From the NCBI GenBank assembly GCA_013399895.1, contig VXBA01003121.1, positions 1,116,417 through 1,180,416 of the forward strand: DNA of 64,000 nucleotides. Reading direction: 5' to 3'. Below, piece by piece: positions 25,285 to 37,156 of this stretch; position 1 is the first letter of the stretch, and each line of letters starts with the position of its first letter. Below the pieces are notes generated by a model. That model saw only the letters and a list, made by a program, of their open reading frames with translations. It made no database searches and was not told the DNA's origin. The translations under genes were made by a program, and so were the position numbers. The DNA is from Serilophus lunatus (taxonomy: Eukaryota > Chordata > Aves > Passeriformes > Eurylaimidae).

Positions 25285-25690
25285 AAAGATTGGACCGGGA
25301 AAAAGTTTCATACAATGTTATATAAGGAAGCAAAATAATGAGCTGCTTACCTACATTTTAAAGGCACCAGATCATGCAGGCTCAGCCGTGAGCTAATTTA
25401 AATTGATTATATCCTTCTTACAGAGCTATTACTAACAATCCTTTCAGCTTCTCAGAATGACTGTACATTAATAAAATAAGGTAACCAGTTACAGTGTAGG
25501 GCCAAAGTACCTCGGGATTCATCCGTACTGGGAATCCTCCTGTGTGCAATCAGTGTTTAGAGTCTGGAACCTCTCAAGAGAGCAGCAAGCAACTTTCCAT
25601 TGCAAGTGATGATCACAGGAAACATCCCAACAGAATACCATTTCATAACATCATACTTTCAATAAGTGACTGATAGATGAACTAATAAAA

Positions 25691-25793
25691 GAATCATAGA
25701 ATGGTTTGGATTGGGAGGGATCTCAGAGACCTTCTAGTCCCAATCCCCCTGTCATGGACAACACCTACAAGACTAGGCTGCTCAGAGCCCCAA
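25691..25793 (-). mobile_element. CR1 LINE tail fragment (antisense)
   Basis: gaatcatagaatggtttgga, ttgggagggatctcagagac, gactaggctgctcagagccc. It has the classic CR1 3' end including the octamer-derived 'aatcatagaatgg'. It is a different subfamily from the fragment 400 bp to its left. Confidence 0.88.
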
Positions 25794-28700
25794 TAAAAAG
25801 GCAATAAATTTGTTTCTCACTGACTTAAAGGTAGAACCACCATACTGCAGCAGTCCTGCCTCAAAGAGAGAGAGCATAAACCAGCATACATGGAGTCTGC
25901 TTGATTAAAAACTGGAAGTAATTCCATTAGAATTTTAAAAGTTATGGGTTTTCAAATATGTTGCTTGTTTAAACTCTCTTTAAATTCCTGCTCGTTCCTT
26001 TCCCAGCAACAACCTTAAAAGCAAACTCAGGAGACTTTGCATCACCTCTCAAAACCTGCAGTATGGCAAAGTGAGAGGGGAGCGACACAGAGCTGGTAAC
26101 AGACTGCACTATGTTCAGAGACAGGTTGGAATACAAGACGACATCATCTCCCCAGACTGATCCCTAAATCCCTCTTCTCTCCCTGCCCTCTGAGAGGGCA
26201 GCATCCCCTGCTGCAATCACAAGAGCAGCTCCCCTTGTAAGGGAGTTCCACTTGTAAGAGTACCAGCGCTGTGCCATGTCATAATGCCTCATTTTCCACT
26301 TGGAAGGTATCTAATACATGCTACTTATTTAATATAAAATTTTCTGAGCACAAGGCCAAATGCACATGTCTTAGGAAATGCCAGAGCTGAGATGCTCAGC
26401 CAACCTTAACCCCTACACCAATTATTCCAATATGTGTCCACACCAGGGACTGAAAGCAGCAGAAAGCGGGGAAGAAGAGCAACTGCAATACATGGTGGGC
26501 AAACAAGGCTGTTATCTTTGAACACAGACAAGACAGAAACACAATTTACTGACATCAAAATTTCTGAAAAATTCTTGATATTAAGTAGCAGTCAGACTAC
26601 TAGTATTTAGGCAAATGTTGTTTTTTTTTAAAAAAAACCTCATTAGCTCTTTTTCCAACTACCAAAAAAACCCCTCAGCATTATCTCCTATAGAAATGCA
26701 TTTTGAGATGTGGCAGGAATACTGCAATTGCCTGTATCCACTAGGGACTAACTTTTGAACTTAATAAATATGCACTGAACTGCTACAGCTGGACTGTCTT
26801 CAGACAAGCATTTCTTTTCCCCTGCATTCCTTCCATGTGTGCCAGTGGTTAGATATTCCAAAAGGCCTCAGCTCAGTCACGAGTGGGACAAACACAGCTT
26901 GAGCACACACAGCACTTTAATGGGACAGTCACGTCTCTCTGAAGTCACACTGCTCCTTCTCAAGTATTAACACACTAGATAAAGGCATAAAACAGTGAAG
27001 AAATGAAGACATTTGGACAAGATGTTTGCTCTAGACCAGGATAGAAGAGCTGCAAGCTTTCCTTCTTCCTCAGGAAAAAAAAAAATACAACCAAAAAACC
27101 CCCAAACATTCCCTACTCCAGGAGGTGTTCCCATCATAACTGTTCAGTCTTCCTCAGGATTTGCTAAGCAAGCAGCTCTCCAATTTGTTGTAGAGACAAA
27201 AAGGTGCTCTCCGGTGGGGAATTGGAGACATCCTCCTCCGCTCAGCACAGCTCTCAGGAGATCTCATCCAGAGCAGCTCCAGGAGCAAGGCTGGGTGCTC
27301 AGGCACATGCGCTGAGCAGACCCCATTGCACCAAACCTGCCACTTCCAGCTCCCAAAGCTGAACAGCAAATCATCACTGCCAGTGCTTCTCTGAAAGCCT
27401 GACAGCTCAGCCTGTATTTCTGAGGATTAATTATCTCCCTCCTGCCCAATAAAGGAGCTCAGCTCCTTCCTCCTTCACTCAAGTGAGGGACTTGCACATC
27501 CTACCCTACAGCAGCACTGACATTCACAGGATTTCTTCCCATCCTTCATCTCCCCTGACTCCCCCAAGTCCTTTTGCCTCAGGAGAAAAGCTTTTAGGGA
27601 CAGAAGAAATACTTTTCCTACTAAAATAAATAACTAAGAATAATAGAGAGAGGAGAGGTTGTAAGCCTCAAACTAAGCCTATATCACAGATGAAACAGCA
27701 AAAGTAGACACAAATGAGAGAAAGATCTGAAAGCAGTGGAGAACTAAGGTAGTTGAAAGTTTGAGCACCCCCTCTCTAGGCACAGCAGGATCCATGGAGA
27801 GCATCAGCTTCCTCCATGGCACAGACCAGCAGCCAAGACACAGTCATGGAGACCAGCACTGGGTAGTCTCAAAGCCACACACTGTTTTGTTCCTCACCTC
27901 ACAGGGGAAGAGGCTCAGGTTTGCCTTCCCCACTGCAAACTGAAGCCAAGACCTCAGAGCCCTTCACCACAAACTGGCCAGGTCCAACTTGGCCTTCAGA
28001 GACTGCCCTCCTACTGTCCCACAGGGATTTATACTCTGTGCATGCCATCCCTCTTCTTATCATACCTTCCAGTTCTTAATCCCTTCCCTCCCTCTCCCCT
28101 AAGCATTCATTTTGCATTTTATACATTTTTTTTATTTTTTTTTTTTACAAAAAGCTTCAGCCACCACTGACACGACAAAAAACATGGTAAGCATCACCCA
28201 TCGCTCAAGTTCCACAGGGAGATGAACCTTGCTCTCTGTGTTCCTTGAAATGAAGAAAATCTGGTTTCTAGAATCCCTGCACAACAGGGCAGTGGAAGAG
28301 GTTGTCATTGTGGAAGAGAAACTCTCAGGTCATACAACAAAACCAGTAAGAAAGCTTCTTAAACATATACAGCTAAAAGCATGAAGTAGAATAATGCAAA
28401 TATTACTCTAAACATTTCAAAATCACTTAACTATGGGGAAAAAAACCCCTCTACATTGGATGACTACAGACAAGTTTACTGACAGTTGCCCAAAATACTT
28501 ATTTTATATCATGACATAGCAAATGCCTTGCTTTTTGCTTCATGACTGCAGTTAAAACATAAATTATGGTTGATCTGTCCAGAAAGAATGTGTGAACTAG
28601 TCTTTAAATGGCCCCACAGAAAAGTCACCTAATAGAAGAGAAAAAATCAGCTGGAGAATGTGCAGAACCTTCTGGATAATGAACAACAGGGATTTTTTTT

Positions 28701-29880
28701 CTGTTTAAGCTGAGGCCCACCTAAAGCCTGTTTTGCTTGAATGACAATTTTTCCACCAAGATCCCATTCCAGGGACACCAGAATCTGCTTTTCATAACAA
28801 AAAGGACTTTGTCAAGGACTTCCTCTGTCCTTAGCTCAAGCCAGAAGCAAACTAACAGCATGTCACATGCTCACCTCTTAATTATCAAGAGACTGACTTT
28901 ATGCATTCACAGTATTTTCCTGAGTCAGGGCCAAAATTCCTAATAATGCTCACAAAGAAAACCCCAAAGACTTCAGAAGGTAATGTCATAAAGCAAGAAC
29001 AAGCAGACAAACACCAACACACCATGATTTCTGATAGAAAAAAACCTGCATGTCATAATTTAGCAAAAGACAGAGCTTATACTTTGTTCATCACTTTTCC
29101 ATGGTCTGGGAAAAAGCAAGCAACCAACATTTTGGTTGTGATTTGTGGAATCCAGTACACACTGTAACAACAACATGCAGATTCTTCCAACCCTGCCCAT
29201 TTCAGTATCTTAGCAGGTCTTCTCAGATAAAACAAGAGCAAAGACTGACATTTGTTATTTGAACTCCATACTAACTCGTGAACATCTGGAAAACTGTACT
29301 GAATAACAATTTGTTATCATGGAGATCCTTCTAAAGAACAGAATAGGAAACAATCACTTCCATAAGGTCCCTTAATTCCATGGTATAGATAAAATGGAGC
29401 CAGGGCTGGCATTCTGGAAACACCCTTAGTGTGCAGGCTCAGCATAAGCCACTAAATTTGCAAAACCACATGAGAGGATTTCATGCCAACAGACATTTAA
29501 ATAGTCAGAGCAACCCTACAATCTTATCTATAGAATGACTGTGAGTAGATTATGTAGATAGGCAAGTATTTGCAGCTACAGTGCCACATAATTATATTCC
29601 AGCTGTATTGAGATATCTCTGGTCATCTCAAGAATCATGTTTCTGATAACATGAAAACACTGGAGGGCTCCCCAGAATTATTCAAAAATTTAGATTGCAG
29701 AAAGCTACTGAGAATAATTTTTAGCCTGATGCAAACATACATTTTAAACCGTATATCTTCTGCATGGGATTACCGTGTAATTAATTGGAAGAAAATAGCA
29801 TCAGTATACTTGGCAAGTGCCAAATTTTCCATTCACAGTAGTTTTTAAGCAATTATAAACTGTACAGATTTACATATATA
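25794..29880. other. AT-rich DNA, no gene seen
   Basis: No exon or transposon is recognised. The part from 27,000 to 28,000 is less AT-rich and has overlapping short open frames on both strands without familiar protein features. T-runs lie at about 28,128-28,146. Confidence 0.5.
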
Positions 29881-29980
29881 TCACAGAATCAGAGGATTTG
29901 CCAAGTTGGAAGAGACTCACAAGGATCAAGTCCACGCCTTAGCTCTACGTCCTCAAGAGTCACAACCATGTACCTTAGAA
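29881..29980 (-). mobile_element. CR1 LINE tail fragment (antisense, diverged)
   Basis: tcacagaatcagaggatttg, ccaagttggaagagactcac, aaggatcaagtccacgcctt and tcacaaccatgtacctta follow a CR1 subfamily whose antisense tail reads 'ttggaagggacccacaaggatcatcgagtccaac... tcacaccatgtgcctgag'. The inner element at 60,508 belongs to the same family. Confidence 0.75.
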
Positions 29981-29987
29981 TAACATT

Positions 29988-30130
29988 GCAATTGTGTGTA
30001 GAAATATATATATATATATATATGAATCTGTGAAAGAACTATATCCCAGATTTGCATATCTATTCATTTGTGTGTAGAAATACAGATTTTTTTTTAAATC
30101 TCAGAAGGAACTGTATCCCTGACATGCAAC
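29988..30130 (+). repeat. Imperfect tandem duplication with (AT)n
   Basis: Unit one (about 29,988-30,057): ttgtgtgtagaaatat, (AT)10, gaatctgtgaaagaactata, tcccagatttgcat. Unit two (about 30,067-30,130): ttgtgtgtagaaataca, T-run, aaatctcagaaggaactgta, tccctgacatgcaac. The order of matching words is kept, so this is an old duplication of about 65-75 bp with a microsatellite grown in the first unit. Confidence 0.75.
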
Positions 30131-31861
30131 ACTAAGAGCAGGATGGTTGGTTTCCAGCTCACACGATGCCACAAAGGAAGAGGTACCAGGCAAAAAATTC
30201 CTCAGGTGATCCTTTCTGTGCCTTTGTACATAGCACGCTGTTGTGAAGCAAAGTGCTGTTTCCAGATGTGCTCTTGGGCTGCCCCATGGCCCGAGCTCCT
30301 GAGATTCTGCAGGCTCTGTCCTTCTGGAAGCTTCAGCAGAGGCACATCAGTGATGCAGCTCGGGTCGCTGGGCTGATCTCTCCCTCAATTACAAGGAAGC
30401 TCCGGGGAGGCTGGTGTTTAGTATGGAGGTGACTCTCTTTCTCAAAGCCTTTGCATTTAAAAATGGCTTTCTATAAATAGGATTGCTGGCTCACTCTTAA
30501 GTCTTACTCCCTGCCTTCTAAGTAAAAATAGCTTAAATACGGATGCTGGGAAGACTTGCTAATCTCTGTCGGCCTGTCTGTCCATCCTTTCTTCCTTTCT
30601 TTCCCTACTACATAACATTTGCTACCCACACCACTACAAAAGATATATATTGACATACTCCAGTTTCTTTTTCTGATGAGTAATCCAATACCCTGATAGA
30701 AAAAAAAAATCTTACGAGGTAATAAGATTTTTTTGTGAATGGCTGTTTCAAAAGACAAGCAATGACAAGAAAAGCTCACAGTGCTGACAAGTGCCTGAGG
30801 AACCAGGGGTTTGTTCTTAAAGGTATTCTTTTCAGTGGTCTAAAATATTGTGCTATGAAAGGCTTTTCTTATAAAATGCCTCCCATTTTATGTATTATTT
30901 TTGAAAACATCAACTGTTTGATTAAGTGCTTTTAAGAGACAGGAAGGTGAAGACTGGAAAGATGGTTTCTTTTGAAGAACAATATAACTTGAAATCTAAA
31001 TTTCATTGATTTCATAACGGTTTAAATGAAAAGTGCTGATTAAATAGGATTGTGAAATATCTCAAACTATATTGTGAAACAAGTAATTTAACTGCAGACA
31101 CCTACACATTCACCTTGAAATAATTAAGCATTCTGATCTACAGAACCATGCTGCTTAAATGGATTTCTGTAGTATATTTAGAGTTTCAATGACTCAAAAG
31201 AAATAACATTTAAAAAATCAAAAAGTTCTACCCTAGAATAATTAAGTTCAATGTGTTTTTCTGCCTCCTTCAGCCTTCAAAGTAGAAGATTGAAGCAGCC
31301 TTTCCTACTGCAAATCTGAAAGTCTCCTAGACCACGAGATTGATAAACAGCACCAAATCAAGTCACAGGCTAAATGAGTGATATGTTCAAACGGGCCTTG
31401 ATCCTACACACACCTAAACTTGTTTACTAGAGTAAACCTCAAGTAAAAAGGAAAAAAACTCCATCTATTTTGTTCCTCAATCCATTGTCCTGAGCTCCCA
31501 CCTCCAGAAATATGTTTAGTTTTGTTGGTTCTGCTTTTCTTTCACTTCAATTGATTATTAAATAAAGGAGATTATTTCCCCACCTCAAATAACTCCCTCC
31601 CCTGAGAGCAGCATATTTAAGACACTCTTCCAAGATAAAGACACAAGCAGTGAAGGCCCAACTTGAGCCCAGTTGCTCCCATAACCAGTGCGTTACACAG
31701 CTGGAAGAACTTTCTGGATGACCTACTCATCAAAATCCATGAGATTTTTCCAAAAAAAATCAAATTATCAGTATATTACATAATGAAAAGTTACTCAAGA
31801 ATGAACAAAATTAAAACCAACTTCTAAACTTTTCCAGGTGCAGCAGCACTGAGGAGATGTC
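30131..31861. other. AT-rich DNA, nothing recognised
   Basis: No gene or transposon is seen. There is a pyrimidine-rich ctttcttcctttctttccc run near 30,588. Confidence 0.55.
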
Positions 31862-32340
31862 ACTGAAATACACCTCAAATTCTGTGTTCACTTTTGGACC
31901 TTACAGGTGCTGGAGTATTTCCAGAAAAAGATAATGGTGCTGGTGAAGGCTCTGGAGCATAAGTCTTGTGAGGAGCAGCTGAGGGAGCTGGGGGTGGGCT
32001 CAGCCTGGAGGAAAGGAGGTTCAGGGTAGACCTTACCACTCTTCACAATTCCCTGAAAGGAGGTTGTAGCCAGGTGGGGTTCAGCCTCTTCTCACAAAGT
32101 AACAAGGCACAGGATGAGAGGAATGGCCTGAGGTTGCAACAGGAGACCTTTAGATTGGATATTAGGAAACAATTCTTTATGGAAAGGGTTGTGCAGCCTT
32201 TGAACAGGCTGCCCAGGGAAGATGTGGAGTCACTATTCAAAAAACCTGCAGATGTGGCCCTTGTGGGAACACAGTTCTGGGTTAACGGTTGGACTTGACG
32301 ATTTTAAAGGTCTTTTCCAACTTGAACAATTCTATGATGC
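31862..32340 (+). mobile_element. CR1 LINE fragment (sense) with 3' tail
   Basis: Sense CR1: cacctcaaattctgtgttca, cttttggacc, gctggtgaaggctctggagc, ataagtcttgtgaggagcag, ctgagggagctgggggtggg, cctgaaaggaggttgtagcc, attggatattaggaaacaat, ggctgcccagggaagatgtg, gggttaacggttggacttga, aaggtcttttccaacttgaa, caattctatgatgctg. Relative to its family it lacks some bases between 'gatgtggccctt' and 'gggttaacgg' and after 'cttttggacc', so it carries internal deletions. Confidence 0.9.
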
Positions 32341-35300
32341 TGCGAAATCCAAGTGAAGAGATGTAAGCTGTAATAAAAACAGGCTTTATGTGTTTGGGTT
32401 TGCCTTTTTTAGAAAAGAATGTTGCTTTTAATAGCGACCAAAAACACCCTCATTGTCACACATATCTGATGCTCAGTACTGTGGAAAACAGACACAGCAT
32501 CCAAAAATTTAAAAGTTTATTGAGTATTGATAGAAAAACACAGACAAAATGCCTCTCTGGGCTCTGTGTGCTCCCACAGCTTTTCAGAATTGTTGTGACT
32601 CGTGTGGTTTGCTGCCCACTAGTGTCGTGTGGCACTGACTCCTGTCACCATGCAGGAGGCGCAGCACAATTCCCGTTCCACAGGGAAGAAACCCCACCAG
32701 CAAGCCCCAAAACCTGAGGTTCGATCAGTAACGCTCCAAGCAGAGGAGAAACACACCTTTTGAAACAGAAACAGACATTTCCAATACCCTCAGACTGCCC
32801 AGCAACTACAATTTTTTCACTATTTGGCATTTAGTGATTAATTAATAGCTATTCATAGCTCAAGTAACACTGGATTAAAAACACCATCAGCTGTACTGTG
32901 CCATCCACAGACACCAAGCTGAATGCTTTCTGCACATGCAAACTTCCCAAGGTATGTGGAATTGTATAACCAAACCCTTAAGCTGTGCACATATCACAAG
33001 ATGTTTCGACAAACAGAGTCTTTTGCTCTTTCCCTCAAATGTTTCATCCCCAATACTGAGAGTCACCATTTTCTTTGGAGAGTGTCATTCAGCACCACTG
33101 TCTCTTTTGCTCCTCATTCTCCAGCCTAACCCCTGCCCCCAGTACAGAGTGATTCCTTCTCTAATATGCTGCTGAAACCCATATTGATAGATATGCAGCA
33201 GGGAAAGGATTCCAACAGGAAATCATTTTAATGGAAATTTATTTTTAGTGTCATCTGTGCTGTATTGGGTGCCTCCTGATGCTCCATTGATTTCAGCAGA
33301 GCATCTATGGACAACAGGCATGTAAGAAATGCAGCCAGAGAGAAGCCTGCAAATGGGTTCAGCATACCTACAGCAGAGACTGGATGATGCTGATAGAGGC
33401 TCGTTTCTGAAAACAGCCTCCCGATTCTGAACTAGCTTGGTCACAGAAATGACAACAAAAAGCCAGGATTTTGAAGGAGGCCATTCTCCCCTCACAGCCT
33501 CCCCTGCCTTCTCCCTCCTCCTCTAAGCAGAATTAGTGAAATGCCCATGACCAGGCTACAGCAGACTTCTGCTGCCCATTCTAAATATTCCAGAAGGAAG
33601 CATTTAAGTGTAGTAACAGGGAAGGTAGTGCAGGTATAGTAATCCTGAAGGTAACTCAAAAGCCTTGCTCAGGATTGTAACTGCATGACTCAGGCTTTCA
33701 AGGTAGTGAATTCAGCTGCAGAGCTCCCACTGATGTCTATATCATCCCACGCACTTGCTAAGGCTGCAATGCATTTATGGTTAATAGTTACCTGTATTTT
33801 CAAGGAACTCACAGCAGTGAGAGCTTAAGGCCTTTACAAAATACACAAACTTTAACCAGGTATTTGGGGAGGTTTTGTTTCAGGCTTCAGAAATACTAAT
33901 TGGATGTAACAGCATGTCAGTATTTTATTGTCCCCAGAAGGAAGCTATTTCACAAACATAAAGCCTACCCAGTGACACTGCTCATATCTAATTTGGCGAA
34001 ATGTATTAGTGCTGAGAGACTGTAGGGAAATAGGGGGGCCAACCATGCTATTGTTATTCAGATGGTTTCCATTATCACCAACAGAAATGTAGCCCAAGAC
34101 TACAAATGCAGAGTTAAACCCATAACATGGGGGGTTGTTTTTCAAGATATTTCGTCCCTAAAAAAAAAAAAACCCAAAAAAAAACCAAACACGAGCACTC
34201 TTACACATTTTAAAGTTAAAATTAGAATGAGATGTAACACATAATTGCAAACTACTTATGCATGTGCTTTGTTTTAAGTAAATGTAGCTTGGCTCCATAA
34301 GGGGTTCAAAAAAGGTGATGGGAGAAACAAAGCAGAAACCTGTCCCCCCCCCCAACAAGACATAGTCATAAAAGAATAGTGCCCATCACACAATGGAGTT
34401 CAGATATAGTTATAGACAGAATAGTGAAAATAAATGTGTACGTGACATATCTATTTTATATCTGCAGTCATTTCCTTCAAAGAGATACATATCTGATATG
34501 ACATTGCATTTGAATCTAAAGTCCTTTAAAAATATTATTCTCTGACTCTTGACTCTGATATAATGCTCCTAATAACTCTTAATAAGTATTATCAATGAAA
34601 AAAATCATGTTATTCAGTCTGAACATAAAGGCAGATGACATTTTCACAAAATCCCTTCTAAAAAAACCCTAAAAACGTGCATTTTGACATCAAGTAGGAT
34701 GTCAAAAACAAACACACTTTTTAAGTTGCAAAGAATCGTTGAACCACCCACAACATGTTTTTACAATGCTTTCATCTTAGGATATTGCTATACACAAAAA
34801 CATTTAATTTTAGTCCTCCAAGAGTCACAAACATACAGATGTTGCTGTGTGGCAGCACAGAATCCATGCAGGTGCATCTATCATGTACATGTTATTCTAT
34901 TAAATCCTTGGGATACAAATTCAGGTTTGACTGTGATCCAAAAACACATGGAAACTAAAAGTGATCTATGAAGTCAGTAGTAATTTCAAAGATTAAATGA
35001 AAGTGATTTTCATAGTATTTCAAGCTCATATGGTAAAAATTCTGTACTACAAGAACCCCTGGAAGGAAGACTAACTAGGTTAGAACACAAAATTTATGGC
35101 ATCATTATAGTAGAAAAAAAATATGCTTTTTCTATTTTTTTTTTAAAAAAGGATGCAAGATTTATGGAAAGAAACAGGAGTCTTTCCTATGCAAATCTAG
35201 TTTTAAATGAATAGCACTGGTCAGAGCATACACTTCCAGGCTGAATCTTTCTATCTGATAACCAGCAAATCTCTCCCTCCAACATATGTGGCTGAAGAGG

Positions 35301-36074
35301 TTAGAGAGAAAGACACAGTGCTGCCTGTCAAAAATAAATAAATAAATAAATAGACACATAGATAATTTCTTAACATTAGAACTTGTTGCAATTGTCTTTC
35401 TGCAAAAAGAAATGCAAAAATTTTAAAGTTTACAGTCTGGGGGGGGTTCACCCCTTTCACACTCCATGGCAGGCAGAGGATGAAAATGTAAGATCGCTCT
35501 AAATACACACTTAAGATTCACCTCCCAATTTCTGATCTGCCCAGCTATTCACACTGGACTAGCCATGCCTGTCAATGTATTTTCTCATCCAGTTTATACT
35601 TAAGAAGATGTGAAGGCACCTTCATCCAGCATTCATTCCTCACCCTCTGCCAGAGGTTCAATTATTTCTATCATTCAGGAAAATCTTACACTTTGCCCTG
35701 TGCTCCTCTCTCCTTCATTCAATACAAGACACATTTTTCCTATTCTACCTGCTTTGCCTGTTTCGAGGATTGTGTGCTTAATCTTCCTGATTTATCTGTC
35801 AGCATGTAAAACACTACAGGCAACATAATATTCTCAAATCTGAGAATGCAATGCAACAGAATAGCTGGAATCTCAGTATAATTTGGGTTTTGACCTTAAA
35901 ACTGAAATGCCAATGTATATTTTAATAAAACTCCAACAATTCAAACATATTTTCACATATGCCATGGTTTACATTCACATATATAAATGCTCCAGAATAC
36001 CCCCAGCCACTATTCAAACTATCCAGAAACTGGAATAAATGTTTGTCAATCAAAGAGTTGGCAGAATGAAAGAG
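32341..36074. other. AT-rich DNA, no gene seen
   Basis: No exon or transposon is recognised. It contains an A/C-rich stretch at 34,158-34,190, a C-run near 34,344, a G-run near 35,438 and an (AAAT)n microsatellite listed separately. Confidence 0.5.
35330..35352. repeat. (AAAT)n microsatellite
   Basis: About five AAAT/AATA units followed by 'agacac'. Confidence 0.9.
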
Positions 36075-36095
36075 AAAAAAAAAAAAAAAAAAAAA
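36075..36095. repeat. 21-base A run
   Basis: Uninterrupted adenines. No retrotransposed sequence is recognised upstream, so it is treated as a simple repeat. Confidence 0.9.
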
Positions 36096-36712
36096 GCAAG
36101 TTTACTCTTATTCTATCTCCAGTCTAATTTCCCCTTTCTAACTTTATAATTTACTTAAAGTCTTCAACATTTCCAGATGATGTAATGCTTATCCGTGCAT
36201 ATTTTTACATAAATGAGTGAGGGGGGGAAAAATTCAGAGCAGGTACCTTCAAGGTGAAAAGATGAAAGTGAAATAAATTTTAAATATTGCTTCTTAAATA
36301 TATATTAAAAACGTAAGGTGAAAGCAGAGAGCGATTTTGGAAAAAAAAAAAATGTGAAAGGAAGCTATATCTCAATGCGACCGCTCAGGATGAAAGCCCT
36401 TCAAATTATCCCCGTGTACTCTGGCGGATTTATACGGCACTTCGCAAAAATTCTGTACTTTTCCAGATGAGAAGGGAAGAAAAAGCGCCTCGGTGCCCTC
36501 CCTGCCTCTCCGAGCGCGGTGCGGTTCCGCGGGAGGGACGCGGCGGCTGCGGGGCTGTCACTTGGCGAGCGGAGCGACTTCCAGCGCTCGCCCCCGAGCT
36601 CGCCCTCCGCGACGCTTTAAACACAAAAGGCACCGCCGCGACCCGCTCCCCTCCCCGGCCGGCAGGAGGGGAAGGATGGGGAGAAGGGAAAAGGTCCCCG
36701 CGGCGGGGCTCA

Positions 36713-36828
36713 NNNNNNNNNNNNNNNNNNNNNNNNNNNNNNNNNNNNNNNNNNNNNNNNNNNNNNNNNNNNNNNNNNNNNNNNNNNNNNNNNNNNNNNN
36801 NNNNNNNNNNNNNNNNNNNNNNNNNNNN
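36713..36828. other. Assembly gap (116 N) inside CpG island
   Basis: 116 Ns. In the homologous second island the matching interval is 131 bp (48,282-48,412) and contains the candidate first coding exon. The gap therefore hides the most informative part of copy 1. Confidence 0.97.
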
Positions 36829-36861
36829 TCCTTGGCTCGGGGAGGCGCCCGCAGGGCGGCG

Positions 36862-37156
36862 GGGGCAGGGCCACAGGTGACAAAATCCTCCGGCGCGGGC
36901 ACAGGAGCATCCCCGGCGGCGGCCGGCCCCGAGCCGGCTCCTGTCGCGGCTCCTCACGCGGCTCCCCTCGGCCCGGCGGCAGGCGGGCGGGCAGGCGGGC
37001 ACATCTTCCTCCCTGTCTCGCCTCTCTCCTTGACTGTCTTGCCTCGCTCTCCGGCGGCTCGGAGCGCTCTGAGCCCGCTGCTCACCTCCCCTGCCTCCCG
37101 GCAGCGCTAACCCCAGCCCTCCGCAGTCTTAAAGCACCACCAAGTCCGCACAGTGG
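36862..37156 (+). repeat. Near-identical direct repeat, copy 1 (with 48,427-48,721)
   Basis: From 'ggcagggccacagg' to 'cacagtgg' the two copies align without internal indels, with four substitutions as I compared them by eye: acaAaatcc/acaGaatcc, ttgActgt/ttgCctgt and two in accaaGtcCgcac/accaaAtcGgcac. Just left of this block copy 1 has 19 extra GC-rich bases (gcgcccgcagggcggcggg). Homology stops abruptly at the right end. Confidence 0.93.

Larger units (their letters stand above)
36460..37156 (-). promoter_or_regulatory. CpG island, copy 1 (gapped), probable promoter
   Basis: This is an abrupt shift from AT-rich DNA to dense CpG and G+C, with many CGG, GCG and CCG words on both sides of an assembly gap. 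CpG islands of this kind usually mark promoters and first exons in vertebrates. The right half is almost identical to the second island 11.56 kb away, and the left arm shares blocks such as gggctgtcactt, gagctcgccctcc, ggcaccgccgcgacccg and ggtccccgcggcggggctca. The last of these ends at the gap with the reverse complement of TGAGCCCC, matching the splice donor of copy 2. A CCAAT word (gaccaatag, about 37,167) lies just outside on the upstream side for a leftward transcript. The minus strand is inferred from copy 2. Confidence 0.72.

Noticed and set aside
36075..36095. Poly(A) tail of a processed pseudogene
   Set aside because: No spliced coding sequence or target-site duplication is recognisable next to the A run.
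36430..37110. Long open frames on both strands in CpG island 1
   Set aside because: They read straight through 116 unknown bases and reflect the absence of AT-rich stop codons in CpG-island sequence.
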